This document shows, in pieces, positions 19,704 through 31,646 of a DNA stretch of 34,803 nt. The DNA comes from an uncultured Chlorobiaceae bacterium (GTDB lineage: Bacteria > Bacteroidota > Chlorobiia > Chlorobiales > Chlorobiaceae). The first letter of the stretch is position 1; each line of letters starts with the position of its first letter. Where the stretch lies: NCBI GenBank assembly GCA_903920215.1, contig CAIXLG010000225.1:1-34803 (forward strand), written 5' to 3'. Position numbers and translations under genes: made by a program. The notes beneath the pieces are model-generated. The model saw only the letters and a program-made list of their open reading frames with translations, made no database searches and had not been told where the DNA came from.

Positions 19704-21134
19704 ATGAGTTCCATTTACTTTATCGGTATAGGCGGGACAGCAATGGCTTCGGTAGCCGTAGCCCTTTCACATGCCGGACATGCCATTACAGGATCTGACA
19801 CACAGCTCTACCCTCCGATGAGCACCTATCTCGAAGAGCATAATATCCGGTACTTCAATGGTTTTTCAGCTGAAAACATCAAGCATGCTTCACCTGATGT
19901 GGTCGTTGTCGGCAATGCGATAAGCCGTGGGAATGTGGAACTTGAATATGCCCTTAATCACCATATTGAGCTCGCCTCCATGCCGGACCTGGTAAGAGAG
20001 CATCTGATCGGCAACAACACCTCGATAGTGGTAACCGGCACTCATGGCAAAACAACTACAACTTCGCTTATTGCATGGGTACTCGAACATGGCGGACTGA
20101 AACCGGGGTTTCTGGTAGGTGGTATTCCTGAAAATTTCTCCATCGGGTGCAGGGCATCAGGACGCAGCGAAGAGGGTTTTTTTGTTTCGGAAGGTGATGA
20201 ATATGATACGTCATTTTTTGATAAGCGAAGCAAGTTCCTTCTCTATCGCCCCGATATCGCCATTATCAATAATATTGAATTTGACCATGCCGATATTTTC
20301 AACTCCCTTGAGGATATCAAACGCAGTTTCAGACTGTTTGTAAACCTTATTCCGGAAAATGGTGCTCTTTTTGTTAACGGGGATGATCCTGCAGCTGTTA
20401 AAATTGCTTCAAAGGCGTTCTGCAAGGTTGAACGGTTTGGACTGCAAACAGACTCGGAATGGAGTGCCCGCAACATCGCCTTAGAGGGGGATGCATCATC
20501 CTTTGATGTTTTTTATAAAAACACACTTCTCGGCACTGTTTCGGTTCCGCTTTTTGGCAACCACAATATCATGAATGCCCTTGCTGCTGTGGCTGCGGCA
20601 ACCCGTACCGGGCTACCTTTCGAAGCTATAAGGCAGAGTATGGCTCTCTTCAAACGTCCGAAACGCCGCATGGAAATCATCGGAACCTTTCCCGGAAACA
20701 TAACCCTGATTGAAGATTTTGCTCATCACCCCACTGCTGTCAGGGTGACACTTGAAGCCATCGAACAGCTTTATGCCGGACGGAGAATTGTGACCTGTTT
20801 TGAACCGCGCTCTAACACGACTACCAGGAACATCTTCCAGCAGGAACTTTCAGAATGTTTCGGGCCTGCTGCCATTGTCGTCATAGGCAAGGTTCACCGT
20901 CCAGACCGCTATCCGCCTGATGAGTCTCTCAATATTGTACAATTAGAGGAATCACTGCAGAGACAGGGAAAAACGGTTTTTCTTGCCGGCCGTAATTCTA
21001 CCGACTACCCTGATGATATTGTTGCATTTCTAAAAAGCCAACTGATTGATGATGACGTTGTTATTCTTCTGAGCAATGGCAGTTTCAGCAATCTGAAAAC
21101 CCTTTTATCAGAATTTTTTCAAAAAAACTGCTGA
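19704..21134 (+). CDS. mpl: UDP-N-acetylmuramate:L-alanyl-gamma-D-glutamyl-meso-diaminopimelate ligase (Mpl), Mur ligase family
   Basis: SSIYFIGIGGTAMASVAVALSHAGHAITGSD, VVTGTHGKTTTTSLIAW, EGDEYDTSFFDKRSKF, FGNHNIMNALAA, LIEDFAHHPTAV, FEPRSNTTTR. Start set at the internal Met at 19704, not 19593. Confidence 0.82.
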   Translation: MSSIYFIGIGGTAMASVAVALSHAGHAITGSDTQLYPPMSTYLEEHNIRYFNGFSAENIKHASPDVVVVGNAISRGNVELEYALNHHIELASMPDLVREHLIGNNTSIVVTGTHGKTTTTSLIAWVLEHGGLKPGFLVGGIPENFSIGCRASGRSEEGFFVSEGDEYDTSFFDKRSKFLLYRPDIAIINNIEFDHADIFNSLEDIKRSFRLFVNLIPENGALFVNGDDPAAVKIASKAFCKVERFGLQTDSEWSARNIALEGDASSFDVFYKNTLLGTVSVPLFGNHNIMNALAAVAAATRTGLPFEAIRQSMALFKRPKRRMEIIGTFPGNITLIEDFAHHPTAVRVTLEAIEQLYAGRRIVTCFEPRSNTTTRNIFQQELSECFGPAAIVVIGKVHRPDRYPPDESLNIVQLEESLQRQGKTVFLAGRNSTDYPDDIVAFLKSQLIDDDVVILLSNGSFSNLKTLLSEFFQKNC

Positions 21135-21220
21135 ATATTTCAAGTTTCATATTATATCTTGGAGAGCAGTTTTTTGTTTTGAAGAACAGATCTTTTTTAC
21201 ACAAATAGCACGAACACTAA

Positions 21221-22252
<1,032 letters not shown>

Positions 22253-22277
22253 GAAGCTTTTGAATAAAGCCTATATC

Positions 22278-22314
22278 AAAAAAAGAGCGCTCTGTAAGAG
22301 CGCTCTTTTTTTTT
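22278..22314 (+). terminator. Intrinsic terminator downstream of gapA
   Basis: AAAAAAAGAGCGCTC-TGTAA-GAGCGCTCTTTTTTTTT. Confidence 0.9.
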
Positions 22315-22388
22315 GACTTTTTTACCTTATTTTATCCTTTACACTCCTATAGATCCATTCCGTCGTTTCACTGCAACCATTTTTTCTT

Positions 22389-22856
22389 ATGACACATACC
22401 TCAGCAAATCCCATGAGAGCGATTATCCTGTTCGACAGTAAAACTACAGGGGGATCAACCGATAAACTCATCGATTCGATAGGCCTGGAGCTCGCAAAAA
22501 CCGGAGCGTATGTCGAAAAAGCAAGATGCAAGACCACTGGAGATTACAGCTTTGTTAAGGATTTTGATGTTGTGATCATGGGTGCCCCTATCTACTATCT
22601 GCTTGTGTCGTCACAGCTGCTGGGAGCTTTGGTTCAAAGCAACCTTAAACAGTATCTGGCGGGGAAAAAAGTTGCCCTCTTTCTCACCTGCGGCAGTCCT
22701 GAACTGATGGCAAACCTGCTCTACCTGCCACAGCTGAAAATGAACCTGGTCAACAATACAATTCTTGCTGAAAGAATTTTTGCACCCGACCAGACTTCAG
22801 ACCCGACGGTAATAGCGCAATATGTTCATGAACTGAATGCCGCCTATAAAAAATGA
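22389..22856 (+). CDS. Flavodoxin-like domain protein
   Basis: 155 aa. RAIILFDSKTTGGSTDKLIDSIGLELAKTGAYVE then DFDVVIMGAPIYYLLVSSQLLGAL resembles the flavodoxin fold; assignment by pattern only. Confidence 0.65.
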   Translation: MTHTSANPMRAIILFDSKTTGGSTDKLIDSIGLELAKTGAYVEKARCKTTGDYSFVKDFDVVIMGAPIYYLLVSSQLLGALVQSNLKQYLAGKKVALFLTCGSPELMANLLYLPQLKMNLVNNTILAERIFAPDQTSDPTVIAQYVHELNAAYKK

Positions 22857-22877
22857 GATAAAAGATCACTATACCGA

Positions 22878-22988
22878 CTATGCATGAGGGAACAATGCAT
22901 AGGGAATGTCTTTCTTGAAAAAATAATTGAAAAGTATTCCGATCGTACTTAGCAATAAAAATATATATTGAATCAATTTTAATCGCAT
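22878..22988 (-). CDS. Candidate small ORF, 36-aa membrane peptide (MRLKLIQYIFLLLSTIGILFNYFFKKDIPYALFPHA)
   Basis: ATG 22988-22986 to TAG 22880-22878; CAGGGAGACA immediately upstream; one hydrophobic helix. Below the length cutoff of the ORF track. Confidence 0.5.
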   Translation of the reverse strand: MRLKLIQYIFLLLSTIGILFNYFFKKDIPYALFPHA

Positions 22989-23086
22989 TGTCTCCCTGTA
23001 GGCTTCTCTCAGAAATCCCTCTTCAGTTTGACAATCTCATTCTATCATAACCAGCCGTTCATAAAGCATGGACGTAAAATATTTGT

Positions 23087-24292
23087 ATGGATTATTCTAA
23101 ACGATCAATTGAATTACATCAGAAAACGCGTGGTAAAATCGAAATCAGATCCAAAGTCAGCATAAAAACTGCTCTCGACTTATCTTTGGCTTATACTCCG
23201 GGCGTTGCGGCAGTTTGCACTGAAATCAGTCTTGATAAAAAGAAGTCATATACTCTAACCAATCGCGCCAATCAGGTTGCGATTGTTACTGATGGGACTG
23301 CCATTCTTGGTCTCGGTGACCTTGGGCCTGAGGCGGCAATGCCGGTCATGGAAGGCAAATCAATAATCTTCAAGGAGTTTGCTGGTATTGATGCCATTCC
23401 TCTTTGCATTAATTCTACCGATGTCGAGGATATCATTACCTTCTGCAAGCTCATTGAGCCTAGTTTTGCAGGCATAAACCTTGAAGATATTTCAGCACCA
23501 AGATGTTTTGAAATTTTTGAGCGTCTTGAAAAGGAGCTGTCAATCCCTGTTTTTCATGACGATCAGGATGGAACAGCTATTGTAACTTTGGCAGCTATCA
23601 TCAATGCCTGCCGGGTAACAGGAAAAGATCTCCATGATCTGCATATTGTCATCAATGGCGCTGGCGCAGCAGGTATTGCTATTGCCAGGCTTTTACTCTA
23701 TGCCAAGGTCAGAGAGGTTGTTCTGGTTGATACTCAAGGCGCAATTTACGAGGGTCGTCCGGGTATGAATCCGATCAAACAAAAAATTGCGCTGATCAGT
23801 AATAAAACAAAGCATACCGGAGATTTACAAAGCTCAATGGTAGGGGCTGATGTCTTTGTCGGCGTCTCTGTTGGCAATATCGTAACCGAAGCGATGATTA
23901 AAGGCATGAACAGCTCACCTTTTATTTTTGCCATGGCCAATCCCGAACCTGAAATCCTTCCCGATCTGGCGTACAAAGCAGGTGCCAGCATTGTCGGTAC
24001 AGGACGATCAGATCTGCCAAACCAGGTTAATAATGCTTTGGTTTTCCCTGGTTTGTTCAAAGGATTGTTTAACGCCGGTGTTGGAAAAGTCACATCGGAA
24101 ATCAAGATGGCTGTAGCGATTTCAATCGCCCACTCCATCAAACCGACACATGACCACTTAATGCCAACTGTATTCAATAAAGATGTTGTCCAGAATATTG
24201 TTGACATTATTGCAACAATCCAAGAAGGGACAAACCCCACTGACAGTGACGATGAAGTAGAAGAAGAGGTAAAGCTGGTTGCGAATTGGTAA
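23087..24292 (+). CDS. Malic enzyme (oxaloacetate-decarboxylating), without a phosphotransacetylase domain
   Basis: DLSLAYTPGVAAVC, GTAILGLGDLGPEAAMPVMEGK, FHDDQDGTAIVTLAAIINA, INGAGAAGIAIARLL, FAMANPEPEI, GRSDLPNQVNNALVFPGLFKG. Confidence 0.93.
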   Translation: MDYSKRSIELHQKTRGKIEIRSKVSIKTALDLSLAYTPGVAAVCTEISLDKKKSYTLTNRANQVAIVTDGTAILGLGDLGPEAAMPVMEGKSIIFKEFAGIDAIPLCINSTDVEDIITFCKLIEPSFAGINLEDISAPRCFEIFERLEKELSIPVFHDDQDGTAIVTLAAIINACRVTGKDLHDLHIVINGAGAAGIAIARLLLYAKVREVVLVDTQGAIYEGRPGMNPIKQKIALISNKTKHTGDLQSSMVGADVFVGVSVGNIVTEAMIKGMNSSPFIFAMANPEPEILPDLAYKAGASIVGTGRSDLPNQVNNALVFPGLFKGLFNAGVGKVTSEIKMAVAISIAHSIKPTHDHLMPTVFNKDVVQNIVDIIATIQEGTNPTDSDDEVEEEVKLVANW

Positions 24293-24322
24293 GCTGAACA
24301 CAGAAAAAGTCGTTAACACAGA

Positions 24323-24368
24323 TAAACGAGAAAAGGCCGGTCATTGGAACCCGGCCTTTTCTCGTTTA
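24323..24368. terminator. Bidirectional-type intrinsic terminator between convergent malic enzyme and dnaJ genes
   Basis: Perfect 18-bp inverted repeat TAAACGAGAAAAGGCCGG (24323-24340)/CCGGCCTTTTCTCGTTTA (24351-24368), 10-nt loop. Confidence 0.8.
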
Positions 24369-24388
24369 CAAACGTTCCTCTCTATGCT

Positions 24389-25582
24389 TCAAGAGAAAAT
24401 ATCACGTGCTTTTTCAAAAAAGCCCTTGGAATCTTTATCATTATGCGCCGTCGGTGAAATCCCGGAGGATTTCTTCAGATCCTTCAGAAGTTCCTTGTCC
24501 TGGTGCGAAAGATCTTTAGGAACATAGACATTGACTTTCACATACTGGTCGCCTCTGGACGATCCACGGAGATGGCCGATCCCGTGACCCGCAATACGGA
24601 GCATTGTTTCCGGCTGCGTTGATGGCGGGATGGTCAGCTTGACTGCTCCGTCGAGCGTAGGCACTTCGACTTTCGTACCAAGCACAAGGTCAGGAAAACT
24701 TACAGCAAGTGAATAAACCACATCGTCTCCATGACGTGAAAACAGTTCGTGAGGTATTTCCTCAATCACGACAAGCAAATCTCCCGCAGTACCACCTCTC
24801 GGACCTGCATTACCTTGACCGCGCAAGGTGAGATAATTTCCATCCTCGACGCCAGAAGGAACGGTAACCTTGACGGTCACCTCGCCAAGCTTGATACCTT
24901 CACCATAGCAAGAGGTGCAACGATCCTTGATTATCCTGCCTTCACCTCCACACGTTGGACATGCGGCAATATTGACAAACTGACCGAACATGGTTTTAGA
25001 GGCCTGGCGGACCTCTCCTGTGCCTTGGCATGTCTGACAGGTTTCTGTCGCTCCTGATTTGGAGCCACTGCCGTTACACTCCGGGCATGTAACCTGCTTT
25101 TTAATCTTCAATGTTTTTTCAACCCCTTTTGCAATCTCTTCAAGGGTTAACTTGAGGCGAATTTTCAGATCGGTTCCTGGAATGCCAGTTGATGCGCGCC
25201 CTCTTCTGCCACCACCTCCGCCAAAAGCCTCTTCGAAGCCAAAAGGAGAGCCGCCACCGCGTGTTTTACCACCGCTGAACATATCGTTGAATGCACTGAA
25301 AATATCGTTTAAATCAGAAGCACCGCCTCCATACTGCCCGCCACCGGAAGCAGCCGAAGAGCCAACACCGGCATGCCCGAACTGATCATACCGACGACGC
25401 TTGTCATCATTACTGAGAACTTCGTAAGCTTCGTTCACCTCTTTGAAATGATCTTCAGCATCCTTGTTATCAGGATTTTTATCGGGATGAAACTGCAGTG
25501 CCAGCTTCCTGTATGCTTTTTTTATTTCGTCCTTGGTGGCCGTACGGCTGACACCAAGAACCTCGTAATATTCTTTCTTCAT
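24389..25582 (-). CDS. dnaJ: Chaperone protein DnaJ
   Basis: J domain with HPD ([13 protein letters not shown]), G/F-rich region, four CxxCxGxG-type zinc motifs, C-terminal domain. Confidence 0.97.
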   Translation of the reverse strand: MKKEYYEVLGVSRTATKDEIKKAYRKLALQFHPDKNPDNKDAEDHFKEVNEAYEVLSNDDKRRRYDQFGHAGVGSSAASGGGQYGGGASDLNDIFSAFNDMFSGGKTRGGGSPFGFEEAFGGGGGRRGRASTGIPGTDLKIRLKLTLEEIAKGVEKTLKIKKQVTCPECNGSGSKSGATETCQTCQGTGEVRQASKTMFGQFVNIAACPTCGGEGRIIKDRCTSCYGEGIKLGEVTVKVTVPSGVEDGNYLTLRGQGNAGPRGGTAGDLLVVIEEIPHELFSRHGDDVVYSLAVSFPDLVLGTKVEVPTLDGAVKLTIPPSTQPETMLRIAGHGIGHLRGSSRGDQYVKVNVYVPKDLSHQDKELLKDLKKSSGISPTAHNDKDSKGFFEKARDIFS

Positions 25583-25636
25583 AATACCACCAACAAATTT
25601 GCTTGTCTATTGTTCACTATTAAAAAACGTACCGCG

Positions 25637-26245
25637 CTATTTCGCTACAATAACCTTAGCATGCCTGATAACCTTATCTCCAAGCAGGTACCCTGTCTGG
25701 TACTCATCAATGATAGTGTCTGGTTCAGCATCTGGCTGATCGATCTGGGAAATGGCTTCATGGAAATTCACATCAAGCTTCATTCCTTTTGATTCTATGG
25801 CTTTAACCCCTTTTTGATCAAGCCACTTCTCAAGACTTTTTTTCACAAGCTCCACACCCTCAATATAGGGGCGGGCTTCCGCTGATGTTGCCGCATTAAG
25901 CGGAGCATGCTGCAGAACTCTTTTGACATCATCAACAACAGGAAGAAGTTCCCTGATAATATTCTCAAGAGCCCTGGAAGAGGCCATCATTGACTCGCGT
26001 TCCTTCTGTTTCCTGAAATTCTCAAAATCCGCAGCTTTTCGAAGTAACTCATCACGATACTTGTCGCTCTGCTCTTTATGCTTGAGTAATTCAATTTCAA
26101 GCTCAGCTATTTTCGATAGTGAAGACTCTTCTGCCCCCTGCAATGACTCTTCCTGCCCTGCTGAGGTTTCCGGAACATCCTTTTTCTCTCTATCCTTTAA
26201 ATGTTCTCCACAATGCTCCTTTCCATCCAATACTTTCTTTGTCAT
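25637..26245 (-). CDS. grpE: Nucleotide exchange factor GrpE
   Basis: [43 protein letters not shown] and [23 protein letters not shown]. Confidence 0.95.
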   Translation of the reverse strand: MTKKVLDGKEHCGEHLKDREKKDVPETSAGQEESLQGAEESSLSKIAELEIELLKHKEQSDKYRDELLRKAADFENFRKQKERESMMASSRALENIIRELLPVVDDVKRVLQHAPLNAATSAEARPYIEGVELVKKSLEKWLDQKGVKAIESKGMKLDVNFHEAISQIDQPDAEPDTIIDEYQTGYLLGDKVIRHAKVIVAK

Positions 26246-26260
26246 AAATTCGATACCTGT

Positions 26261-27337
26261 TTAGTTAACATCCGACAGCGTTGCTGAAAGGCTGTCGGCC
26301 ATATAGTTGAGAACGCGCACAGCGTACTCGTAATCCATTCTTTTCGGTCCAAAAATTCCAATTTTTCCAACCATATTTCCAACATAATAGGGGGTGGATA
26401 CAATGGTCAGATCTTCCGCCTGCCGTTCGCTGTTCTCCTTGCCGATATTGATGGTTATATCCCTTCCTGACGAGCGGATGGTCTCAACAGACGATGACGC
26501 GCTATGCCCGACAAGCTTTGCCATGCTGAACTTGTCCTCAATCATGGTGATAAGGTCACGAACCCTTTCCGGTTGCTGGAACTCAGGCTGATCAACAATG
26601 TACTCGGTACCGGAAATATAGAGGCGTTCAAAAATGGGCGACTCATCAAAAAGATTTCCGGCAGAACGCACAATAAGATTTTTAAGCGCATTATCACACA
26701 TGCTGTCAGAAAGGCGCCTGCTTATCGTGCGGCGAATTTCAGAAAGTGTCAATCCTGAAAGTCGCTGATTGAGAACATCAACAACCTCATCAACTGTCTG
26801 ACGGGACACTGCAATATCAAGCTCCATAACAATGGTCTTGACAAATAACGACTGTATGGAGAGAATAACCATCATCCGCGTCGAGCTTAACAGAACCATG
26901 TCGAGCTTTTCAAAAATCGCATTCGACAGCGTAGGCGACAACACAACACTCAACTGCCGTGATATAGTACCTAAAACTTTTGCGGCAGAAAGCAGGACAT
27001 CAGAAGAGGTACCTTTACGCTCTATACTTATTTGACCAATATTTGCCTCAATCCTCTTTTTCTCTTTATCATCGAGAGACTGGAAGGTCATAATGAGATC
27101 GACATAATATCGGTAGCCCTTATCGGTCGGGGTTCTTCCTGCCGAAGTATGGGGCTGGCTGATATAGCCTTCATCTTCCAGTATGGCCATGACATTGCGA
27201 ATCGTGGCGTCAGAGAGGCCAAGATTATAATTTTTTGCGATATACCTCGAGCCTACCGGAGCAGCAGTCACAACATAGGACTGGATAATAATACCCAGTA
27301 CCTGCCGTTCTCTCAAAGTCAGATCACGAGAATCCAT
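26261..27337 (-). CDS. hrcA: Heat-inducible transcription repressor HrcA
   Basis: [70 protein letters not shown]-terminal [28 protein letters not shown]. Start trimmed to the internal Met at 27337. Confidence 0.96.
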   Translation of the reverse strand: MDSRDLTLRERQVLGIIIQSYVVTAAPVGSRYIAKNYNLGLSDATIRNVMAILEDEGYISQPHTSAGRTPTDKGYRYYVDLIMTFQSLDDKEKKRIEANIGQISIERKGTSSDVLLSAAKVLGTISRQLSVVLSPTLSNAIFEKLDMVLLSSTRMMVILSIQSLFVKTIVMELDIAVSRQTVDEVVDVLNQRLSGLTLSEIRRTISRRLSDSMCDNALKNLIVRSAGNLFDESPIFERLYISGTEYIVDQPEFQQPERVRDLITMIEDKFSMAKLVGHSASSSVETIRSSGRDITINIGKENSERQAEDLTIVSTPYYVGNMVGKIGIFGPKRMDYEYAVRVLNYMADSLSATLSDVN

Positions 27338-27525
27338 CAACGTACACCATATCGATTGCAAAAAATTACAGGCGGAAGCAAACAGCTGAATTTAAAAAAA
27401 CTAATCTTTTTCGCACCCTCTGTACTGTTATTTATAACAATAGCTTTGTAATATAGCTCTGCCAAGACGTTTTACGAAAAAAAGAGCCACGCCTTCTTAC
27501 AAACAAAACCGAAGGCAAGTTAATT

Positions 27526-28446
27526 TCAAATCGGAAAAACTCCTGAAATTACCCTGTCAAGACCGGAATAATCCTTGTAGATTGTTATTCCTGAAAATCC
27601 CTGAGCGGTCATAAGTTCCGAGACAGATTCGCCTGCATCTGCATGCAGTTCAAGACAGAGCTTTCCACCAGGAACAAGAAGCTTTTTTGCTAGTGTGACA
27701 ATTGCAACGTAGCACTCACTCCCCTGAGGCGTTGTCAGCGCAATCCTTGGCTCATACTGCTTAACCTCACGCTGAAGGCCCTCCCACTCCGCATCCGGGA
27801 TATAAGGAGGATTTGAAACAATCAGATCATAGGTATTCACTGGCATCAATGATGCAAACGACTCATCAAACATATCGGCAACAAGAAATTCTATCCGGGA
27901 TTCCACATTATTGTTTGCAGCATTTGTGCGTGCAACATCAAGAGCATCAAGAGAGCAATCGACAGCGGTAACCGTCAGCGACGGACAAAGCTTTGCCATT
28001 GTAACGGAAATACACCCGCTTCCTGTACCAATATCAAGAATCGTTGCACTGCTTGATCCACCACGGCCCGTCATACCAAGAGATTCAAGGACATGCTCGA
28101 CCAGTAGTTCGGTTTCAGGGCGAGGAATAAGAACCCGCTCATCAACCATGAACTGCAACCCGTAAAAGTACTGTTCTCCAATAATGTACTGAACAGGACG
28201 GCCATCAACCCGCTGGCGGCACAGCCCTCTGAAACGGTCAAGCTCATCCTGATAAACCGGCCTGTTGTGATGCAGATAAAGCTGCAACCTGCTCTGGCCG
28301 AGAACATGTCCAAGGAGAAGTTCCGAGCTGATTCGTGGCTCGTCAACAGCTTTTTCCTCAAAATAACCGGTAGTAGTCTTGAGCAGTTCAACAACCTGCC
28401 ACTGTTTCAGTTCCTGCATTCCACATTGGTTAGACCAAACGTTCAC
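27526..28446 (-). CDS. prmC: Peptide chain release factor N5-glutamine methyltransferase (PrmC/HemK)
   Basis: ILDIGTGSGCISVTMA and catalytic VSNPPYIPDAEW, PRPETELLVEHVL. Start may be the internal Met at 28419. Confidence 0.94.
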   Translation of the reverse strand: MNVWSNQCGMQELKQWQVVELLKTTTGYFEEKAVDEPRISSELLLGHVLGQSRLQLYLHHNRPVYQDELDRFRGLCRQRVDGRPVQYIIGEQYFYGLQFMVDERVLIPRPETELLVEHVLESLGMTGRGGSSSATILDIGTGSGCISVTMAKLCPSLTVTAVDCSLDALDVARTNAANNNVESRIEFLVADMFDESFASLMPVNTYDLIVSNPPYIPDAEWEGLQREVKQYEPRIALTTPQGSECYVAIVTLAKKLLVPGGKLCLELHADAGESVSELMTAQGFSGITIYKDYSGLDRVISGVFPI

Positions 28447-28449
28447 CTA

Positions 28450-28478
28450 TGCACTCTCTATGGATAAGGGAGAGTGCA
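28450..28478. promoter_or_regulatory. Inverted repeat immediately upstream of prmC
   Basis: TGCACTCTC (28450-28458) and GAGAGTGCA (28470-28478), 9-bp perfect arms with an 11-nt spacer; no U-tract on either strand. Confidence 0.5.
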
Positions 28479-28621
28479 AAAGGAGAGCTGTACCATCCGG
28501 TATGATTTTTAAAAAAATTCCGTCATGTAACTATACAAATAGTACATTAAAAATTGACCATGATAAACCCCATTTGCAGCAAAACAGACATCCAATTTAA
28601 TATTTCAAGGGCATCCTCACG

Positions 28622-29362
28622 ATGAAAAAAGTTCTCTTTATTCTCTTCTTTCTTCTCTCTGCAATTATCGGAAGCCCTGCATCAGCAGCTTCGAAATTTA
28701 CCGGCATTATGGCGATGATAATGAAAATGCCGAACGGCTCTGCTGAAATTACCTACTTCTTTGGAAACGATGTACAACGCATGGATATGGCCATGCAGAT
28801 GGATAAAATCCCTGAACCTTTAAAAACAACTGTCATCACAAAAGCCTCGCAGCCAGACATGGCTTACGTCATCAACCACCAGGCTAAAAGTTACACCATT
28901 CTCAATCTCACAACTGCCGCCGAACAGGCAATGCTGCTCAATTTCGACAGCAACTACAAACTTGAAAAACTGGCAAAACAAACTATTAAAGGCTACAACT
29001 GTGAACACATCAGCCTGACCAGCAGCACCGAAAAACTTGAGCTCTGGGTCACCCGGGATCTTGGCAATTTTTCAACATTCAGGATCCTTCAGACACAAAA
29101 CCCCCGGCTCTCAAACACTTCACTTTCAAAAACGCTCAGCAATGCGGGCATTGAAGGATTCCCTGTAAAAATTGTTCAATATAACGAAACCGGCAAGTAC
29201 GACATGGAAATCATGCAAATCTGGCCAAAAGCACTTTCCGCATCAGTTTTCAATATTCCGGATGGATATCAGAAAGTGACCAACAATCAGAAACCACTTG
29301 GAAACAAGGAAAAAGAACACCTGAAAACCTTAATGGAAAAAATGAAAAAGTTCGAAAAGTAG
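28622..29362 (+). CDS. Secreted DUF4412-like protein
   Basis: Signal peptide MKKVLFILFFLLSAIIGSPASAAS, then FTGIMAMIMKMPNGSAEITYFFGNDVQRMDM and DMAYVINHQAKSYTILNL typical of DUF4412-type proteins. Confidence 0.72.
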   Translation: MKKVLFILFFLLSAIIGSPASAASKFTGIMAMIMKMPNGSAEITYFFGNDVQRMDMAMQMDKIPEPLKTTVITKASQPDMAYVINHQAKSYTILNLTTAAEQAMLLNFDSNYKLEKLAKQTIKGYNCEHISLTSSTEKLELWVTRDLGNFSTFRILQTQNPRLSNTSLSKTLSNAGIEGFPVKIVQYNETGKYDMEIMQIWPKALSASVFNIPDGYQKVTNNQKPLGNKEKEHLKTLMEKMKKFEK

Positions 29363-29417
29363 GTTGTATATTTTGCCTACCTGATCTTATTTAATAACAG
29401 TTATTTACACCAAAATC

Positions 29418-30863
29418 GTGGCAGATAAAATCACTTCAAGAAAAGAGGACTATTCCCAGTGGTATATTGACCTTGTACGCTCCGCAAAACTTGCTGATTA
29501 TGCTGATGTACGTGGTTGCATGGTTATACGCCCTAACGGTTATGCGATATGGGAAAAAATGCAGGCCGCTCTTGACCGGATGTTCAAGGAAACCGGGCAT
29601 GTCAATGCCTACTTCCCACTCTTCATTCCCGAAAGCTTTATTGCAAAGGAAGCGGAACATATTGAAGGGTTTGCCCCTGAGTGTGCTGTTGTCACACACG
29701 GCGGAGGCGAGGAACTCGCTGAAAAACTCTATATACGCCCTACCTCTGAAACCATCATCTGGTCTTCCTTTAAAAAGTGGATACAGTCTTACCGGGACCT
29801 GCCGATTCTGATCAACCAGTGGGCTAATGTCGTACGCTGGGAGATGCGCACCCGCCTCTTTTTAAGAACAACCGAGTTTTTATGGCAGGAAGGTCATACT
29901 GCCCATGAAACTCCTGAAGAGTCGCAGGAAGAAGTGCTTCGCATGATCAACGTCTATAAGACATTTGCTGAAGAGTATATGGCAATGCCGGTTATTATGG
30001 GCAGAAAAACAGACAGTGAGAAATTTGCAGGTGCAGTGGAAACATACTGCATTGAAGCGATGATGCAGGATACCAAAGCCCTCCAGGCAGGAACATCCCA
30101 TAATCTCGGACAGAACTTCGCCAAGGCATTTGACTGTCAATTTCAGACCAAAGAGGGAAAACTCGACTATGTCTGGGCTACAAGCTGGGGCGTTTCTACA
30201 AGACTGATCGGTGCCTTGATCATGGCACATTCGGACGACCGCGGTCTGGTTCTTCCTCCAAAACTTGCTTCACGTCAGGTAGTCATTATCCCTATTCTCA
30301 GGGGCGATAAAGCTGCTGTAATCGCACGTGCAGAAGAAATTGCCGACTCTTTGAAAAAAAGCGGAATACCTGCTTTTGTTGACAGCAGCGAACAGAACTC
30401 ACCCGGTTGGAAATTTGCAGAATATGAGCTGCAGGGCATCCCGATCCGCATCGAACTGGGACCAAGAGATATCGAGAAGAACATCTGTATTGCAGCCCGA
30501 AGAGATACACTCGAAAAAACCGAACTGACGCTTGATGAGACACTTCCAGTCACTGTTCAGGAAATCCTGAACGCCATTCAGCAGAGCATGTTCGAAAAGG
30601 CACTGCAGTTCCGCAATGAGAACACCTTTGAAGTCAAGAGTTATGAGGAGTTCAAGATAGCTGTTGAAAAAGGATTTGTTATCGCCCACTGGGACGGAAC
30701 AGCAGAAACAGAGGCAAAAATCAAGGAAGAAACAAAAGCAACCATCAGGGTATTGCCTGAAGAGGCTGAATATATTGCCCGATATGGAATTGATGAACCG
30801 GGTACCTGTATCTATTCAGGAAAACCCGCTCTGAGAAAAGCTGTCTTTGCGAAAGCCTACTGA
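29418..30863 (+). CDS. proS: Prolyl-tRNA synthetase (archaeal/eukaryal-type, ProS type 3)
   Basis: GTG start. [89 protein letters not shown]; lacks the bacterial insertion domain. Confidence 0.94.
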   Translation: MADKITSRKEDYSQWYIDLVRSAKLADYADVRGCMVIRPNGYAIWEKMQAALDRMFKETGHVNAYFPLFIPESFIAKEAEHIEGFAPECAVVTHGGGEELAEKLYIRPTSETIIWSSFKKWIQSYRDLPILINQWANVVRWEMRTRLFLRTTEFLWQEGHTAHETPEESQEEVLRMINVYKTFAEEYMAMPVIMGRKTDSEKFAGAVETYCIEAMMQDTKALQAGTSHNLGQNFAKAFDCQFQTKEGKLDYVWATSWGVSTRLIGALIMAHSDDRGLVLPPKLASRQVVIIPILRGDKAAVIARAEEIADSLKKSGIPAFVDSSEQNSPGWKFAEYELQGIPIRIELGPRDIEKNICIAARRDTLEKTELTLDETLPVTVQEILNAIQQSMFEKALQFRNENTFEVKSYEEFKIAVEKGFVIAHWDGTAETEAKIKEETKATIRVLPEEAEYIARYGIDEPGTCIYSGKPALRKAVFAKAY

Positions 30864-30874
30864 TACCTCAAAAA

Positions 30875-30913
30875 ACAAATCCCCCGCTTTCAATGAAAAA
30901 ACGGGGGATTTGT
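30875..30913. terminator. Intrinsic terminator between convergent proS and peroxiredoxin genes
   Basis: ACAAATCCCCCG (30875-30886)/CGGGGGATTTGT (30902-30913), 12-bp perfect stem with 15-nt loop. Confidence 0.75.
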
Positions 30914-30936
30914 GATCAGACAACAAAAAAAAGAGC

Positions 30937-31527
30937 TTAGTTTTCCTTGAAAAACTCTTTCAGACCTTCATCCGTCGGCTTCATAGTCTTATCGCCCTTA
31001 TTCCAGTTTGCAGGGCAGACTTCACCGTACTGCTCGGTAAACTGAAGAGCATCAACCAGACGGAGAACCTCATCCACATTGCGGCCCAGCGGAAGATCAT
31101 TGACCACCTGATGGCGTACAACTCCCTCTTTATCTATAAGGAACAAACCTCTCAACGCAATCCCCGCACCCTCAAGAAGCACATCATAATCAGCCGATAC
31201 CGTTTTATTAATATCAGAAAGAAGCGTATAGGTAACGCCCTCTATGCCACCACGGTTTCTCGGAGTGGTGAGCCATGCAAAATGAGAAAATTTGGAATCG
31301 ACCGAACAGCCCAGCAATTCGACATTCCTTTTACTGAACTCCGCAAGCTTATCCTGAAATGCATGCAGTTCGGTCGGGCAGACAAAGGTAAAATCAAGAG
31401 GATAAAAAAACAGAACAACATACTTGCCCTTAAAATCAGACAGCTTTACTGAATCAACAAACTGCGATCCGTTAACCACTGCTGCCACATCAAAATCCGG
31501 TGCCTTCCGGCCAACTAGAACACTCAT
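30937..31527 (-). CDS. Typical 2-Cys peroxiredoxin (AhpC/Prx family)
   Basis: FFYPLDFTFVCPTELHAFQDKLAEF and resolving-Cys motif GEVCPANWNKGDKTMKPT. Confidence 0.95.
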   Translation of the reverse strand: MSVLVGRKAPDFDVAAVVNGSQFVDSVKLSDFKGKYVVLFFYPLDFTFVCPTELHAFQDKLAEFSKRNVELLGCSVDSKFSHFAWLTTPRNRGGIEGVTYTLLSDINKTVSADYDVLLEGAGIALRGLFLIDKEGVVRHQVVNDLPLGRNVDEVLRLVDALQFTEQYGEVCPANWNKGDKTMKPTDEGLKEFFKEN

Positions 31528-31646
31528 TGTAATTGCTCCCTTATAAGAATTGGTTTAAAAAAAAGATAGATGTAGGATTAATTTTATCCAATATAAACGA
31601 ATGATCGATTTCTTACAATAAAAAAATCATGACGGCACCAAAAGCC

